From Kiritimatiellia bacterium (GTDB lineage Bacteria > Verrucomicrobiota > Kiritimatiellia > RFP12 > UBA1067): 51,550 bases of DNA. The stretch spans positions 1-51,550 of the forward strand of contig JAFRBA010000268.1 in the NCBI GenBank assembly GCA_017405115.1, written 5' to 3'. A program made the translations under genes and the position numbers. Under the pieces are notes generated by a model. The model worked only from the letters and a program-made list of their open reading frames with translations. It was not told the origin of the DNA and ran no database searches. Positions 15,826 through 24,822 of this stretch are shown here, piece by piece (the first letter of the stretch is position 1; each line of letters starts with the position of its first letter).

Positions 15826-16877
15826 TTCTGCTTCTGGTCCTCGGCGTGTTCGGCGATCGACTTTGCGATCAGGCCGGAGACGTCGTTGGTCGCCGCAGCG
15901 ACGCCGGCCTTCACGGCGTAGTATATTGCCTTGTGGCTGGAGCTGCCGTGGGTGATTATCACTGCGCCCGGCACGCCGAGAAGCGGCGCCCCCCCGTATA
16001 TCTCCGGGTCGAGCTGCGTCTTGAGGGAACGGAAGGCGCCCTTAAGGAGCAGCGCGCCGAAGATGCGGAGCGGACCGCGGAAGCACTCGCGCTTAAGCCA
16101 GTAGCTGATCGCCTTCGCAATCGACTCGGTCGTCTTGAGCACCACGTTGCCGACGAATCCGTCGCAGACCGCCACGTCGATGTGGCCCTTGTAGAGGTCC
16201 TTCCCCTCTATGTTTCCGACGAAGTTGATGTCCTTCGCGCCCTTCAGCAGCGGGAACGTCTCCTTCGTCATCTCGTTGCCCTTGCAGTCCTCAGTGCCGA
16301 TCGAGACGAGCCCGACGGCCGGCGTCGTGCGGTGCAGGACGGCCTTGGAGTACGCATTGCCCATGATGGCGAACTGCACGAGCCAGTCGGGGTGGCAGTC
16401 CATGTTCGCGCCGGCGTCGAGAATCAGGATCGGGCGGCGCGGGGTGCGCGTGGGGAGGACCGTGGCGATGGCCGGCCTCTTGACGCCCGGTATCCGCCCC
16501 AGGTTCAGTATTGCGCTTGTCGCCACCGCCCCGGAGTTGCCGGCCGAGACGAACACGTCGGCACGGCCCTCCTTGACGAGCCGCATGGCCACGTTTATCG
16601 AGCAGTCCTTCTTCTTCCGGACGGCGTCGACGGGCGACTCGTCCATTTCCGCGACGTCTGGCGCGTGAACGATCTCCAGGTGTCCACGCTCCATCGCCTC
16701 CTGCGCCGAGCGCTTGAGGTCCCGGGGAAAGCGATCGAGCTCCGACTGTATGGGCGAAAGCTGGCCGACAAGAAGAACCTTGACGTCCGGCACGCCGACT
16801 GCGGCCTCTACCGCGCCCCTGACGATCTCGGCGGGAGCGTAGTCGCCGCCCATCGCATCAAGCGCAACACGTGTCAT
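15822..16877 (-). CDS. plsX: Phosphate acyltransferase PlsX
   Basis: 351 residues starting [15 protein letters not shown], the hallmark PlsX N-terminus. Further motifs: [29 protein letters not shown] and [11 protein letters not shown]. PlsX makes acyl-phosphate from acyl-ACP for phospholipid synthesis. The ATG at 16877 was chosen because it gives the family N-terminus; longer frames upstream are not supported. It lies in the classic yceD-rpmF-plsX order and overlaps leuS by 4 bases. Confidence 0.96.
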   Translation of the reverse strand: MTRVALDAMGGDYAPAEIVRGAVEAAVGVPDVKVLLVGQLSPIQSELDRFPRDLKRSAQEAMERGHLEIVHAPDVAEMDESPVDAVRKKKDCSINVAMRLVKEGRADVFVSAGNSGAVATSAILNLGRIPGVKRPAIATVLPTRTPRRPILILDAGANMDCHPDWLVQFAIMGNAYSKAVLHRTTPAVGLVSIGTEDCKGNEMTKETFPLLKGAKDINFVGNIEGKDLYKGHIDVAVCDGFVGNVVLKTTESIAKAISYWLKRECFRGPLRIFGALLLKGAFRSLKTQLDPEIYGGAPLLGVPGAVIITHGSSSHKAIYYAVKAGVAAATNDVSGLIAKSIAEHAEDQKQK

Positions 16878-16909
16878 GAGGGATGTCCCCCTGCCCCCGG
16901 CCAGGACTT

Positions 16910-17098
16910 CTAGGCCTTGGCCTTGACGGCTACGACCTTGCGGCCCTTGTACATGCCGCACTTCGGGCATGCGCGATGCGTGCGAAGCGGCGCGCCGCAC
17001 GACGGACAAGCTCCGACCTGTGCGAGAATCGGCTTCTCCAGGGATGCTACGCGCTCGCGCTTGCGGCGCTTCGACACTCTGTTCTTAGGACTGGCCAT
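16910..17098 (-). CDS. rpmF: 50S ribosomal protein bL32
   Basis: 62 residues, MASPKNRVSKRRKRERVA, with the zinc-binding pattern CPSCG ... CPKCG typical of bL32 proteins that keep the zinc ribbon. It overlaps the end of yceD by 14 bases and precedes plsX by 32 bases. Confidence 0.96.
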   Translation of the reverse strand: MASPKNRVSKRRKRERVASLEKPILAQVGACPSCGAPLRTHRACPKCGMYKGRKVVAVKAKA

Positions 17099-17555
17099 CT
17101 TTACCTTCCTCCTTGCTTACCAAATTATCGAGCACATTCCACCGATCGTCCGCAGGCAACTGCGCCCGCCGTTCGATCCCCGGACAGGTCTCGCTGCAGA
17201 CCGGGTATGTCGGTAGGGTGAGTATTATACTCTCTCTTATCTCATCCGTCAAATCGGCTTCCGGCGCATTTGCGTCGATTTCGCGCGAGACGGTGAAGTC
17301 GTCCACGACTACGGTGTCGTCGAAGTCCTTCCCGCACCGGCTGCACACCAGCTCGAAATCCTGCTCGAGACGGCCGCGCACCAGGAGCTCCGAGCCGAAC
17401 AGCTGCGCCTTCAGCCGATAGCGGACGCCGCCGAATGGCTTCACCAGCTCCTCGTCGAGGTCAACGGCGCTTACCTCGCCATCCAGCTCCTCCCCGTCGG
17501 CATCAAGCCGCGAGGCGTCAACTATCAGCCTGTTTTCCACCGGCGAAGCCGCCAA
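17085..17555 (-). CDS. yceD: YceD/DUF177 family protein
   Basis: 156 residues of the DUF177 family, linked to 23S rRNA accumulation and plastid/bacterial large-subunit biogenesis. The Cys pair LVCSRCGKDF and a second CSETCPG fit the family. Its position directly before rpmF is the usual one. The frame has no ATG at its 5' end: TTG at 17555 or GTG at 17537 must be used, only 10 or 28 bases after the stop of the large surface protein. A TATAAT (17224-17229) inside the gene could be a secondary promoter for rpmF-plsX, but it lacks the local TGG extension. Confidence 0.85.
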   Translation of the reverse strand: MAASPVENRLIVDASRLDADGEELDGEVSAVDLDEELVKPFGGVRYRLKAQLFGSELLVRGRLEQDFELVCSRCGKDFDDTVVVDDFTVSREIDANAPEADLTDEIRESIILTLPTYPVCSETCPGIERRAQLPADDRWNVLDNLVSKEEGKDGQS

Positions 17556-17565
17556 CTCGTCAGGA

Positions 17566-19365
17566 TCAGAAGAAGATGTAGACCGTGCCCGACTTGATCA
17601 GATACCACTGCTCGCCCTTCTGTACGAACCGCCAGTTGCCGCTCAGGTCGGACAAGTCGACGACATAGTGGTAGCCGTTCACGATTATCGTGTAGGGCCC
17701 GTAGCTGCCTGCCGGAATGTCAGATGGCTTCAGCGTCGCGCTCGTGAGCAGCGTGACCTCGCCGTTGCCATTGCGAAGCGCCTCCCAGAGCGTGTTGTAC
17801 TTCACGCCGTCGGACTCGGCGACCGCCCTGTCGGCGACTTTGGCGGATATCGTCTTGACGTACCCCTTGCCGGCCATTTCCACGGACGACAGCGAACCTG
17901 CATCCTGGCTGACAAGACTGATCCATTCGGCGGTGCCCAGCGCCAGCGGGACGAACGACACGCCGTTGGAAGAGACGAGATAGCGGACGCGATGCGTCGG
18001 GGACATGAAGTCGAACTCCGCCCGGACAACATATTCGGTGTTAGTTAGCGGCGTCACGCCGCCAGTGAGGGCCTGCCATCCGGTATCCGGATCGTTAATC
18101 CCGGTGTACGCATACCACGCGCCGCCGCCGTCGCCGACTGCGACGATGCCGCCGACGGCGTCTTCGCCAAGACGCTCGAGGGACTCCGCGTCTATGAACG
18201 ACTCGAACGAGTACCTGGTGTCGACGCGCGAAACCGCGTTGGAGCCCGGGGCGATGTCCGTCACCTTGAATTCCGCGTTGGTGTCGACGCCCCACTTGCT
18301 GTCGGCAAACGTCGCGCCGCTGAAGACGCCGTTGGTCATGTCGGCCACGGTGCCGCTGCTGTTGCCGAGACCGAACCAGCAGTTGGTGGTCCAGTTGGCG
18401 GCCGTGAACGTGCCGGACTTCACCTCGCGAACATCGTCGCCGGACTTGACCTTGACCGTGTAGGAATACGTGCCACCCGGAGTGAGATCAGAGAGATCCC
18501 AGGTGTTCGTCCCGCCAGACGTCACGCTCTGGGCATCGTAGGTTGTCGTCACACCGTTATCGAAATTCACGACCGTGAGAACCACCGTGCGATCAGATCC
18601 GCTGGGATTGTCGGGAAGCGTCACGACGGCCTTGACAACGCCGTTCGTGAAGTCGTAGCCCGCCACCTCCGGCTCTAGGGCGATCTCGGCGCCGTCGTCC
18701 GTTAGGTTGTCGCCGGAGAAGTTCCCCACAGTCCCCGAACCCGCGAATGCGACCGCTGTGACCGAATCCGCGTTTCTCGGATTGCCGAGCCACGCATCGC
18801 CGTTGGTATCCGTCAGCACGACGGCAGCGCCACCATCGGGCGTGACAGCGTACCGAATGCGCTTCGTCGTATCGTGGTTGTCCACGACGATCTGTATGTC
18901 GTACTCCGCGCCGGACACCGGAGTGTTGCCGAACAGCGGTACCCACGCGGTAGCGTTGCTGTTCGTCTTGGCCAGGCCATGCCATTCAAGACATTCATAC
19001 TCCGAGTTCGTGACGACCGTAATGGCCGCTTGGGCCTCCCCAAGATCTTCTATAGGAGGGAGTGACGCATTCGGCAAGACCGAGATCCTTGCGTTCACGA
19101 CTGCGACAGGGCCGCTCGCGCTCGCCGGCTGATACTTGAGCGGGTCGGTGACGTCGGTGTCTATCTGGATCGCGCCGCTGGACACCTCCGCATCGCCGTT
19201 AGTCGGCACAGACCATCTTGCCGTATCGGTCAGGTCGGCACTTCCGGCGACAACCGTAAACCAGTTTGTGGTGGCTTCGCTAGGGTACACGATGCCCGCC
19301 GAAGCGGAGAGAGCAATGCCGAAAAACGCAGTCGCAGCTACAACGGCAATCTTACTTCTAGACAT
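17566..19365 (-). CDS. Large secreted/surface protein with repeated beta-rich modules
   Basis: 599 residues with a signal peptide (hydrophobic stretch ending ASA-GIVYPS). Two modules of about 180 residues resemble each other: a NTPVSGAEYDIQIVVD/LTNTEYVVRAEFD block, then RIRYAV/RVRYLV, then a WLGNP/WISLV block, suggesting tandem LamG-like (concanavalin A) domains. Between them is a fibronectin III-like stretch (WDLSDLTPGGTYSYTVKV). The C-terminus YLIKSGTVYIFF may be a sorting or anchoring end. The ATG at 19365 has GGAGG 8 nt upstream. It precedes yceD and probably shares a transcript with it. The function is unknown; surface adhesion or glycan binding is a guess. Confidence 0.75.
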   Translation of the reverse strand: MSRSKIAVVAATAFFGIALSASAGIVYPSEATTNWFTVVAGSADLTDTARWSVPTNGDAEVSSGAIQIDTDVTDPLKYQPASASGPVAVVNARISVLPNASLPPIEDLGEAQAAITVVTNSEYECLEWHGLAKTNSNATAWVPLFGNTPVSGAEYDIQIVVDNHDTTKRIRYAVTPDGGAAVVLTDTNGDAWLGNPRNADSVTAVAFAGSGTVGNFSGDNLTDDGAEIALEPEVAGYDFTNGVVKAVVTLPDNPSGSDRTVVLTVVNFDNGVTTTYDAQSVTSGGTNTWDLSDLTPGGTYSYTVKVKSGDDVREVKSGTFTAANWTTNCWFGLGNSSGTVADMTNGVFSGATFADSKWGVDTNAEFKVTDIAPGSNAVSRVDTRYSFESFIDAESLERLGEDAVGGIVAVGDGGGAWYAYTGINDPDTGWQALTGGVTPLTNTEYVVRAEFDFMSPTHRVRYLVSSNGVSFVPLALGTAEWISLVSQDAGSLSSVEMAGKGYVKTISAKVADRAVAESDGVKYNTLWEALRNGNGEVTLLTSATLKPSDIPAGSYGPYTIIVNGYHYVVDLSDLSGNWRFVQKGEQWYLIKSGTVYIFF

Positions 19366-19409
19366 GTCTTTGACCTCCGAGGAGTACTTGTTGGAACACA
19401 ACACCACAG

Positions 19410-19420
19410 ATTATACCAAA
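19410..19420 (-). promoter_or_regulatory. Extended -10 promoter of the surface-protein/yceD unit
   Basis: The minus strand reads TTTTTGGTATAAT, with TATAAT at 19410-19415. A convincing -35 is lacking. Predicted leader of about 37 nt carries the GGAGG of the surface-protein gene. Confidence 0.65.
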
Positions 19421-19481
19421 AATTCAGGACGAATGGGGGAATTTTTCTGCCGCACTGTAAATGGCCAAATCGGCGCCACCG

Positions 19482-20300
19482 TCAAACCCTGGCGATGAAG
19501 TCCGAGATGAACGCCGCCATGCGAGGCTTGGCGGCCTCGCCCGCGGCAATGACCTCCTCGTGCCCCAGGGCCCGGCGGGAGATGCCCGCCGCCAGGTTGG
19601 ACACGAGCGAGAGCCCCGCGACCTTCATACCGCAGGCGTGCGCGAAGACAGCCTCGGGAACCGTCGACATCCCCACGACGTCGGCCCCCTGCGCCTTGTA
19701 GGCCTGGATTTCGGCAGGAGTCTCGTAGCACGGGCCGGACGTGTAGGCGTACACGCCGTCCATCGCCCGCAGCCCCAGCCTGTTCGCGCTTGCGTGGAGA
19801 AGCTCGGCAAGCCTCTTGGCGTAGACCTCGGTCATATCGGGGAATCGCTCGCCCCACTCCTCGACGTGCGGCCCGACCAGCGGGTTGGCGCCGACCATGT
19901 TGATGTGGTCGCGTATGATCACGAAGTCGCCGGGGCGCAGCACCGGGTTGATGCCGCCCGAGGCGTTCGTCAGCAGCAGCCTCTGGCATCCCATGCGCCG
20001 CAGCATCTCGACGGGCAGGACGACCGGCTCCCAGCCCGTCCCCTCGTAGTAGTGGCGGCGGCCGCACCACGCGGCGATCGTCTTGCCTTCGCGGCGGTAC
20101 AGCACGAACTCGCCGCTGTGCCCCTTCACGGACGCCGCGCCGAGGCCGGGTATGTCGGCGTACTTGATGCGGACGAGCACCTCGTCCATCTCCAGCGACG
20201 CCCCCCAGCCGCTGCCGAGCAGTATGCCGAGGTCGGGCGGATTCTCGAAGCACTTGTCGGGGAAGTACTCCGCGGACTTGTCGAACAACGATATGTTCAT
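19482..20300 (-). CDS. punA: Purine nucleoside phosphorylase
   Basis: 272 residues of the trimeric PNP family, which splits purine nucleosides with phosphate. Motifs: LLGSGWG (phosphate loop), GRRHYYEGTG, LTNASGGINP, PGDFVIIRDHIN, SGPCYETPAE and VGMSTVPEA. It ends a run of seven minus-strand genes starting at fabF and sits 12 bases after pyrC, so it probably shares the transcript. Confidence 0.95.
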   Translation of the reverse strand: MNISLFDKSAEYFPDKCFENPPDLGILLGSGWGASLEMDEVLVRIKYADIPGLGAASVKGHSGEFVLYRREGKTIAAWCGRRHYYEGTGWEPVVLPVEMLRRMGCQRLLLTNASGGINPVLRPGDFVIIRDHINMVGANPLVGPHVEEWGERFPDMTEVYAKRLAELLHASANRLGLRAMDGVYAYTSGPCYETPAEIQAYKAQGADVVGMSTVPEAVFAHACGMKVAGLSLVSNLAAGISRRALGHEEVIAAGEAAKPRMAAFISDFIARV

Positions 20301-20312
20301 GTCGGACTCCTT

Positions 20313-21446
20313 TCAGCTGATTGCCACAGGCCAGCAGACGGACTCCCAGCCGTCGTACGGGCAGTTCCTTGAAAGCGAAACGAACTTCGAGACTTCCACG
20401 GCCCTCCATTCGCCGACCTCGACGACGGTCTCCGGCGCGGAGGCCAGCCGCGCGGCGGCGCGCGGGGAAAGGACGGAGCGCGGCATCTTCCACCATGCCC
20501 GCGCCCATGCCTCCGGATCCATCCCCTCGTCCTCGACCATCGCCATCCATGTCAGCGAAACGGCCGTCTCCAGACCGACGATCCCGTTCGCGCTCGCGGC
20601 GAAGCCAAGCGACTTCTTCGCCGCCGGGTGCGGCGCGTGGTCCGTCGCGAACATCAGCGCGCCTTCCTTCACGGCCTTTCGCAGCTCAGCCCTGTCCTCG
20701 AAGTTCCCGAGCGGAGGTGCCATCTTGTAGTTCGCGTCGTCGCGGGGAATCTCCTCGCAGCACAGCAGAAGATGGTGGGGCGTCGCCTCGGCCGTGACCG
20801 GCAGCCCCTCCTTCTGCGCGTCGCGCACGAGCAACACGCCCTCGGCCGTCGAGATGTGCTGTATGTGCAGGCGGCACCCCGTGACGCGGCATATCGAAAG
20901 GTCGCGGCGGATGGCCGTCGTCTCGGCAGACACCGGAATGACCGGCAGATGCATGGTCCGCGCAAGGTCGCAGTCGCGGATCACCCCGTCGCCCTGCTCC
21001 TTCGGATCCATCGCGTGCTCGCAAACGCACATGCCTAGCGCGGCGGCGCGGCGCATCGCCTCCTCCATCACCCTGTCGTCGGCCACATAGGAGCCGTCGT
21101 CGGTGAAGAACGCCGCGCCGGCCTCCGCAAGCGCCTCGAGGTCCGCGACCTCGCGTCCGAGCCGACCCCTAGTTATGCAAGCCGAAGGCAGAAGCACAGG
21201 CGACGCCCCCTCGTCCCGCGTCCCGCGTCTCTCGTCAGGAAGCCGTCTTGCCGCTTCCCGCTGGTAGGCGATTACGTCGGGCGAGTCGCAAGGCGGCGTG
21301 GTGTTCGGCATAGTGACGACTGCGGCGAACCCGCCATTCGCGGCGGCGGCGAGCCCGCTCGCCGTCGTCTCCGCCTCCGGCACGCCCGGATCGCGGAAGT
21401 GCACGTGCACGTCGATGAAGCCCGGGAATCTCAGCCGCGTCGCCAT
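20313..21446 (-). CDS. pyrC: Dihydroorotase with a repeat-encoded insertion
   Basis: 377 residues, an amidohydrolase of pyrimidine synthesis. Metal ligands in HVHFRDPG (near residues 14-21), HIQHIST and FATDHAPH identify the class I-type enzyme. Residues about 68-82 (LPDERRGTRDEGAS) are encoded by heptamer repeats at 21212-21239 and replace the loop that normally precedes the VRLLP.GAIT-type strand, here PVLLPSACITRG. The active-site motifs are intact. The start at 21446 lies 2 bases after the stop of the M16 peptidase. Confidence 0.93.
   Translation of the reverse strand: MATRLRFPGFIDVHVHFRDPGVPEAETTASGLAAAANGGFAAVVTMPNTTPPCDSPDVIAYQREAARRLPDERRGTRDEGASPVLLPSACITRGRLGREVADLEALAEAGAAFFTDDGSYVADDRVMEEAMRRAAALGMCVCEHAMDPKEQGDGVIRDCDLARTMHLPVIPVSAETTAIRRDLSICRVTGCRLHIQHISTAEGVLLVRDAQKEGLPVTAEATPHHLLLCCEEIPRDDANYKMAPPLGNFEDRAELRKAVKEGALMFATDHAPHPAAKKSLGFAASANGIVGLETAVSLTWMAMVEDEGMDPEAWARAWWKMPRSVLSPRAAARLASAPETVVEVGEWRAVEVSKFVSLSRNCPYDGWESVCWPVAIS
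21212..21239. repeat. Heptamer tandem repeat inside pyrC
   Basis: Four 7-bp units on the plus strand: cgtcccg, cgtcccg, cgtctct, cgtcagg. The family matches the cgtctcgcgt-type repeat between oadG and oadA at 50419-50483. Confidence 0.75.
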
Positions 21447-21448
21447 TG

Positions 21449-22705
21449 TCACCTTCCCACGGCCGACGCGCCATCCCTCGGCACCACCATGCTGAGCGAA
21501 CGCATTTCGGGCCGGATGATCGCCTGCGCTACGGCGCGGACGTCGTCCGCAGTTACCGCGTGGATGCCGTCTATCTGCTCCTCCGGCCTTACGATCCTGC
21601 CGAACGACTGCAGAGTGCTCCCGCAGAAGAAGAGCTTCGACGTCACCTTCTCGTGCGACAGGCGGAAGTTGCCGATCATGAATTCCTTCGTCCGCCTGAG
21701 CTCGGCCGCGGACACGCGCCGCGCGCAGATGCGGGCAAGCTCGCGGTCGACCGTCTTCACCGCGGCGGCCGCCTTGCCGGGGTCGACGCCGGCCGTAATC
21801 GCCCACGCGCCCGCGTCGCTGAACATGTGCATGCGCGAGGAGACGTCGTAGCTCAGCCCGCGCTTCTCGCGGATCTCCTGGAACAGGCGCGACGACATGC
21901 CGCGACCCATCAGAGCGTCGAAGACCGACGCCGCGTACTTGCGCGGGTCGCGGATGCCGAATGTGCGGTATCCGATGGCGATCTGCGTCTGCTGGACTTC
22001 GCGCGAGATGGTCTGCTCCCGGACGACGCGCCCGTGGTTCGCCTTGTCGGCGGACGGGGCCTTGGCGTTGCGGCGGAAGGACCCCAGGCGGCTCGACACG
22101 ACGCACAGCGCGCGCTCCGGGTCGAAGTTGCCGACGACAACCGCGATGGTGTTGCACGGCAGGTAGTGCGTCCTTATGTAGCGGCGCAGGTCCGCCGGCC
22201 TGAGCGGCACGAGCGAAGCGGGGCCGCCGGCCACCGGAGCGCCGAGGGCGCTGCCCGGGAATAGGTTCCTCTGGAGGTTCTCCATGGCCACGGAGTCCGG
22301 CTCGTCCGCATACATCTTGATCTCCTCCAGCACGACGCCCTTCTCGCGGACGAACTCGTCGTCCGGAATCGTCGCATTGAGGTACATGTCGGAAATGACG
22401 TCCACGGCCTCTTCGAGGCAGTCGTCAGGCATGTGGGCGTAGTAGCACGTGCCCTCCTCCCCCGTGCAGGCGTTGAAGTTCCCGCCGCGGCCCTCGATGG
22501 CCTGCGTGATCTGGATCGGCGTGCGCGTGGCCGTGCCCTTGAAGAGCATGTGCTCGATGAAGTGCGAGATGCCGGCCGTCTTCGCCGTCTCGTGCCGCGA
22601 GCCGGACGCGACGAAGAGCCCGAAGGCTATCGACTCCGCCTCGCACGGCAGCATGGCGACGCGCATCCCGTTTGCCAGTTTCCTCAGTTCGATCTCAGAC
22701 TTCAC
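21449..22705 (-). CDS. M16 family zinc peptidase (insulinase/processing peptidase type)
   Basis: 418 residues with the inverted zinc motif HFIEHMLF and the downstream Glu in EKGVVLEEIKMY. The second half (RQTQIAIGYRTF-type region and SSRLFQEIREKRGLSYDV) is the inactive-like M16 C-terminal domain. Such bacterial proteins cleave peptides in the cytoplasm. The start is a GTG that overlaps the upstream stop (GTGA) and is preceded by a strong GGAGGAGC. Confidence 0.93.
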   Translation of the reverse strand: MKSEIELRKLANGMRVAMLPCEAESIAFGLFVASGSRHETAKTAGISHFIEHMLFKGTATRTPIQITQAIEGRGGNFNACTGEEGTCYYAHMPDDCLEEAVDVISDMYLNATIPDDEFVREKGVVLEEIKMYADEPDSVAMENLQRNLFPGSALGAPVAGGPASLVPLRPADLRRYIRTHYLPCNTIAVVVGNFDPERALCVVSSRLGSFRRNAKAPSADKANHGRVVREQTISREVQQTQIAIGYRTFGIRDPRKYAASVFDALMGRGMSSRLFQEIREKRGLSYDVSSRMHMFSDAGAWAITAGVDPGKAAAAVKTVDRELARICARRVSAAELRRTKEFMIGNFRLSHEKVTSKLFFCGSTLQSFGRIVRPEEQIDGIHAVTADDVRAVAQAIIRPEMRSLSMVVPRDGASAVGR

Positions 22706-23541
22706 TGTCGCTCCTCCGGTTTTTCGTCACGCCATCTGCGGTGCATCCAGAGATACTGCTCCGGATATCTGCGTATTGCCTTCTCAAGGCGGTCGTTCAA
22801 GGCCTGCGCCGCCGCGTCGCGGTCGGCGTCCCTGTCGAACACGAGCGGCGCGTCGCCGACGAGCCTGTACCGGTAGGGGGCGACGCGCACGAACGAACCC
22901 ACCACCACGGGACAGCCGTAGCGGATCGCAAGACGCGCGGCAGACGTGACGGTCCTGGCCGGGCGTCCGAAGAACTTCAGAAGAGGGGCGCCGTACGTGT
23001 GCTGGTCCATGAGGATCGTCATCGCCGCATTCTCCCGCTGCCACTGCTCAAGCACTTTCTTTGTGAAGCCGTCGTTCTTGTTGACGATGGTGACCGGTCC
23101 GCGAAAATGGTGCTTCTTTATCCAGCCCTGAAGGAGCTTGCTGTCCATGACTCGCGCAACGGCTATCATGGGACGGGTGAAGGAAAGTATGTTCGTAGCC
23201 GCCTCCCAGCAGCCGTGGTGCGCCGAGACGAGCAGCACGGGTCGGTCGGTCTCGTCGAGAAGCGCCTTTACGGCTGTCGGGTCGGCCTCGGAGCCGCAGT
23301 CGAGGTGCTCGCGCCAGTTGTCCCTCGTGACTACGCCCGGAACGCACAGCGCCTCGCACATGTGCCCCATGAAATGGCAGAAGGCGCGCTTCGCAATCCG
23401 CCGCGCCTCCGCATCGTCCGCCGCGACGCCGCAGCGCAGGAGGTTCTCGACTGAGATCCGCCTGCGGCGGCGGAAGAGCGGCCAGAACACCGCCGCCAGT
23501 CCGCACCCGAAGCCGTAGGCGTGTCTCTGGACGAATGTCAT
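22702..23541 (-). CDS. Lysophospholipid/lipid A acyltransferase (LpxL/HtrB family)
   Basis: 279 residues with an N-terminal membrane anchor (YGFGCGLAAVFWPLF) and the catalytic HxxxxE pattern in SAHHGCWEAA. Downstream blocks MDQHTYGAPLLKFFGRPA and TSAARLAIRYGCPVV are as in lipid A late acyltransferases. It implies an outer membrane with lipid A. The ATG at 23541 overlaps hisD as ATGA; the gene also overlaps the M16 gene by 4 bases. LpxL or LpxM cannot be told apart here. Confidence 0.9.
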   Translation of the reverse strand: MTFVQRHAYGFGCGLAAVFWPLFRRRRRISVENLLRCGVAADDAEARRIAKRAFCHFMGHMCEALCVPGVVTRDNWREHLDCGSEADPTAVKALLDETDRPVLLVSAHHGCWEAATNILSFTRPMIAVARVMDSKLLQGWIKKHHFRGPVTIVNKNDGFTKKVLEQWQRENAAMTILMDQHTYGAPLLKFFGRPARTVTSAARLAIRYGCPVVVGSFVRVAPYRYRLVGDAPLVFDRDADRDAAAQALNDRLEKAIRRYPEQYLWMHRRWRDEKPEERQ

Positions 23542-24821
23542 CGCGCAAAGCGTATGGACGCGGCCCGGCCGTGCCCGTCGAGGCCCTCCACGGCCGCAAA
23601 GGCCTCGATGGTGCGCCTCGTCTCTGCAAGGTCTTCCTTCGTGAATGCGACGAAGCTGTGGCGCCGCCTGAAGTCGTCGGGCGTGAGCCCGTTGAACATG
23701 TTCGCCGCGCCGCCGGTGGGCAGCACGTGGCTCGGGCCCGCGACGAAGTCGCCCGCAGACTCCGGCGTCCACGCCCCTGCGAACACGGCGCCGGCGGCCC
23801 GGACCCCCTTCATTACCCTCAGCGCGTCTTTCGTCATTATCTCGAAGTGCTCCGGTGCGAAGCGGTTGACTACCTCAAGCCCCTCCGAGACCGACTTCGC
23901 CACCACGATCAGTATTCCGTCGCGGTCTATGACGCGCTCGACCAGCGTGCGGCGCGAGAGCGTCTCAGTCTGCGCGAGGATCTCGGCGCGTATCTTCTCC
24001 GCAAGCGCCCCCGACGTGCATACGCAGAGCGACTTCTCCCAGCCCGAGCCGTGCTCCGCCTGCGACAGCAGGTCCGCCGCGATCCACCGCACGTCGACCG
24101 AGCCGTCGGTCAGCACCGCGATCTCGCTCGGCCCGGCCACCTGGTCGATGGCGACGTATCCGTAGACCTGTCGCTTCGCCGCGGTGACGTATGCGTTGCC
24201 GGGCCCCGCGATCTTCTGAACCTTCCGGCATGTCTTCGTGCCGAAGGCCATCATGCCTATCGCCTGGATGCCGCCGACGCGGTAGACCTCGGTCGCGCCT
24301 GCGAGCTTGAGCGCGTACAGCAGGACGGGATTCACCCGCCCGTCGCGTCCCGCGGGCGTGCACGCGACTATCTCCCGCACGCCGGCGGCCTTCGCAAGCG
24401 TAACCGTCATGACGGACGTGGAGGCAAGCGGAGCCGTGCCGCCGGGAACGTACACCCCGACGCGGTCCATCGGCGAGAAGAACTCGCCCGCCAAGCCGCC
24501 GCGCGGCGTCTTCATCCGCCAGGAGCCGCGCAGCGACGCCTTCGAGAATCGCATCACGCGCCTGTGGGCGTCCTTGACGGCTCGGACGACCCTGGGGTCG
24601 ATTCCCTTCTCGGAGACTTTCGACAGATCGAGGCGAAGCGCCTTTGCGCTTTTCGCCTTGTAGCCCTCGAACCTCGCGACGAGCTCCAGGACCGCCGCGT
24701 CCCCGCGCGCGCGGACGTCGGCCAGCGCGGCGGCCGCAGCCTTCTCCGCCTCCTCGGGAAACGCCGGGCGCGCGTTGAACGCCTCTATGCGACGGTCGCC
24801 GACCTTGACTATCCGGATCAA
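23538..24821 (-). CDS. hisD: Histidinol dehydrogenase
   Basis: 427 residues, catalysing the last two steps of histidine synthesis. Motifs: GVYVPGGTAPLASTSVMT, KIAGPGNAYVTAAKR, VAGPSEIAVL, SQAEHGSG and FAPEHFEI. The start is TTG at 24821 with GGGAGG 6 nt upstream; no ATG is available. hisI lies 26 kb away, so histidine genes are dispersed. It is embedded in a fatty-acid/lipid run with fabF, fabZ and lpxL. Confidence 0.96.
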   Translation of the reverse strand: MIRIVKVGDRRIEAFNARPAFPEEAEKAAAAALADVRARGDAAVLELVARFEGYKAKSAKALRLDLSKVSEKGIDPRVVRAVKDAHRRVMRFSKASLRGSWRMKTPRGGLAGEFFSPMDRVGVYVPGGTAPLASTSVMTVTLAKAAGVREIVACTPAGRDGRVNPVLLYALKLAGATEVYRVGGIQAIGMMAFGTKTCRKVQKIAGPGNAYVTAAKRQVYGYVAIDQVAGPSEIAVLTDGSVDVRWIAADLLSQAEHGSGWEKSLCVCTSGALAEKIRAEILAQTETLSRRTLVERVIDRDGILIVVAKSVSEGLEVVNRFAPEHFEIMTKDALRVMKGVRAAGAVFAGAWTPESAGDFVAGPSHVLPTGGAANMFNGLTPDDFRRRHSFVAFTKEDLAETRRTIEAFAAVEGLDGHGRAASIRFAR

Positions 24822-24822
24822 C

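Noticed and set aside
13690..15921. A 743-codon open frame on the plus strand
   Set aside because: Antisense shadow of leuS; no recognisable motif and Arg/Val-rich composition typical of shadow frames.
17224..17229. TATAAT inside yceD as a firm promoter for rpmF-plsX
   Set aside because: Lacks the TGG extension and a -35; kept only as a remark.
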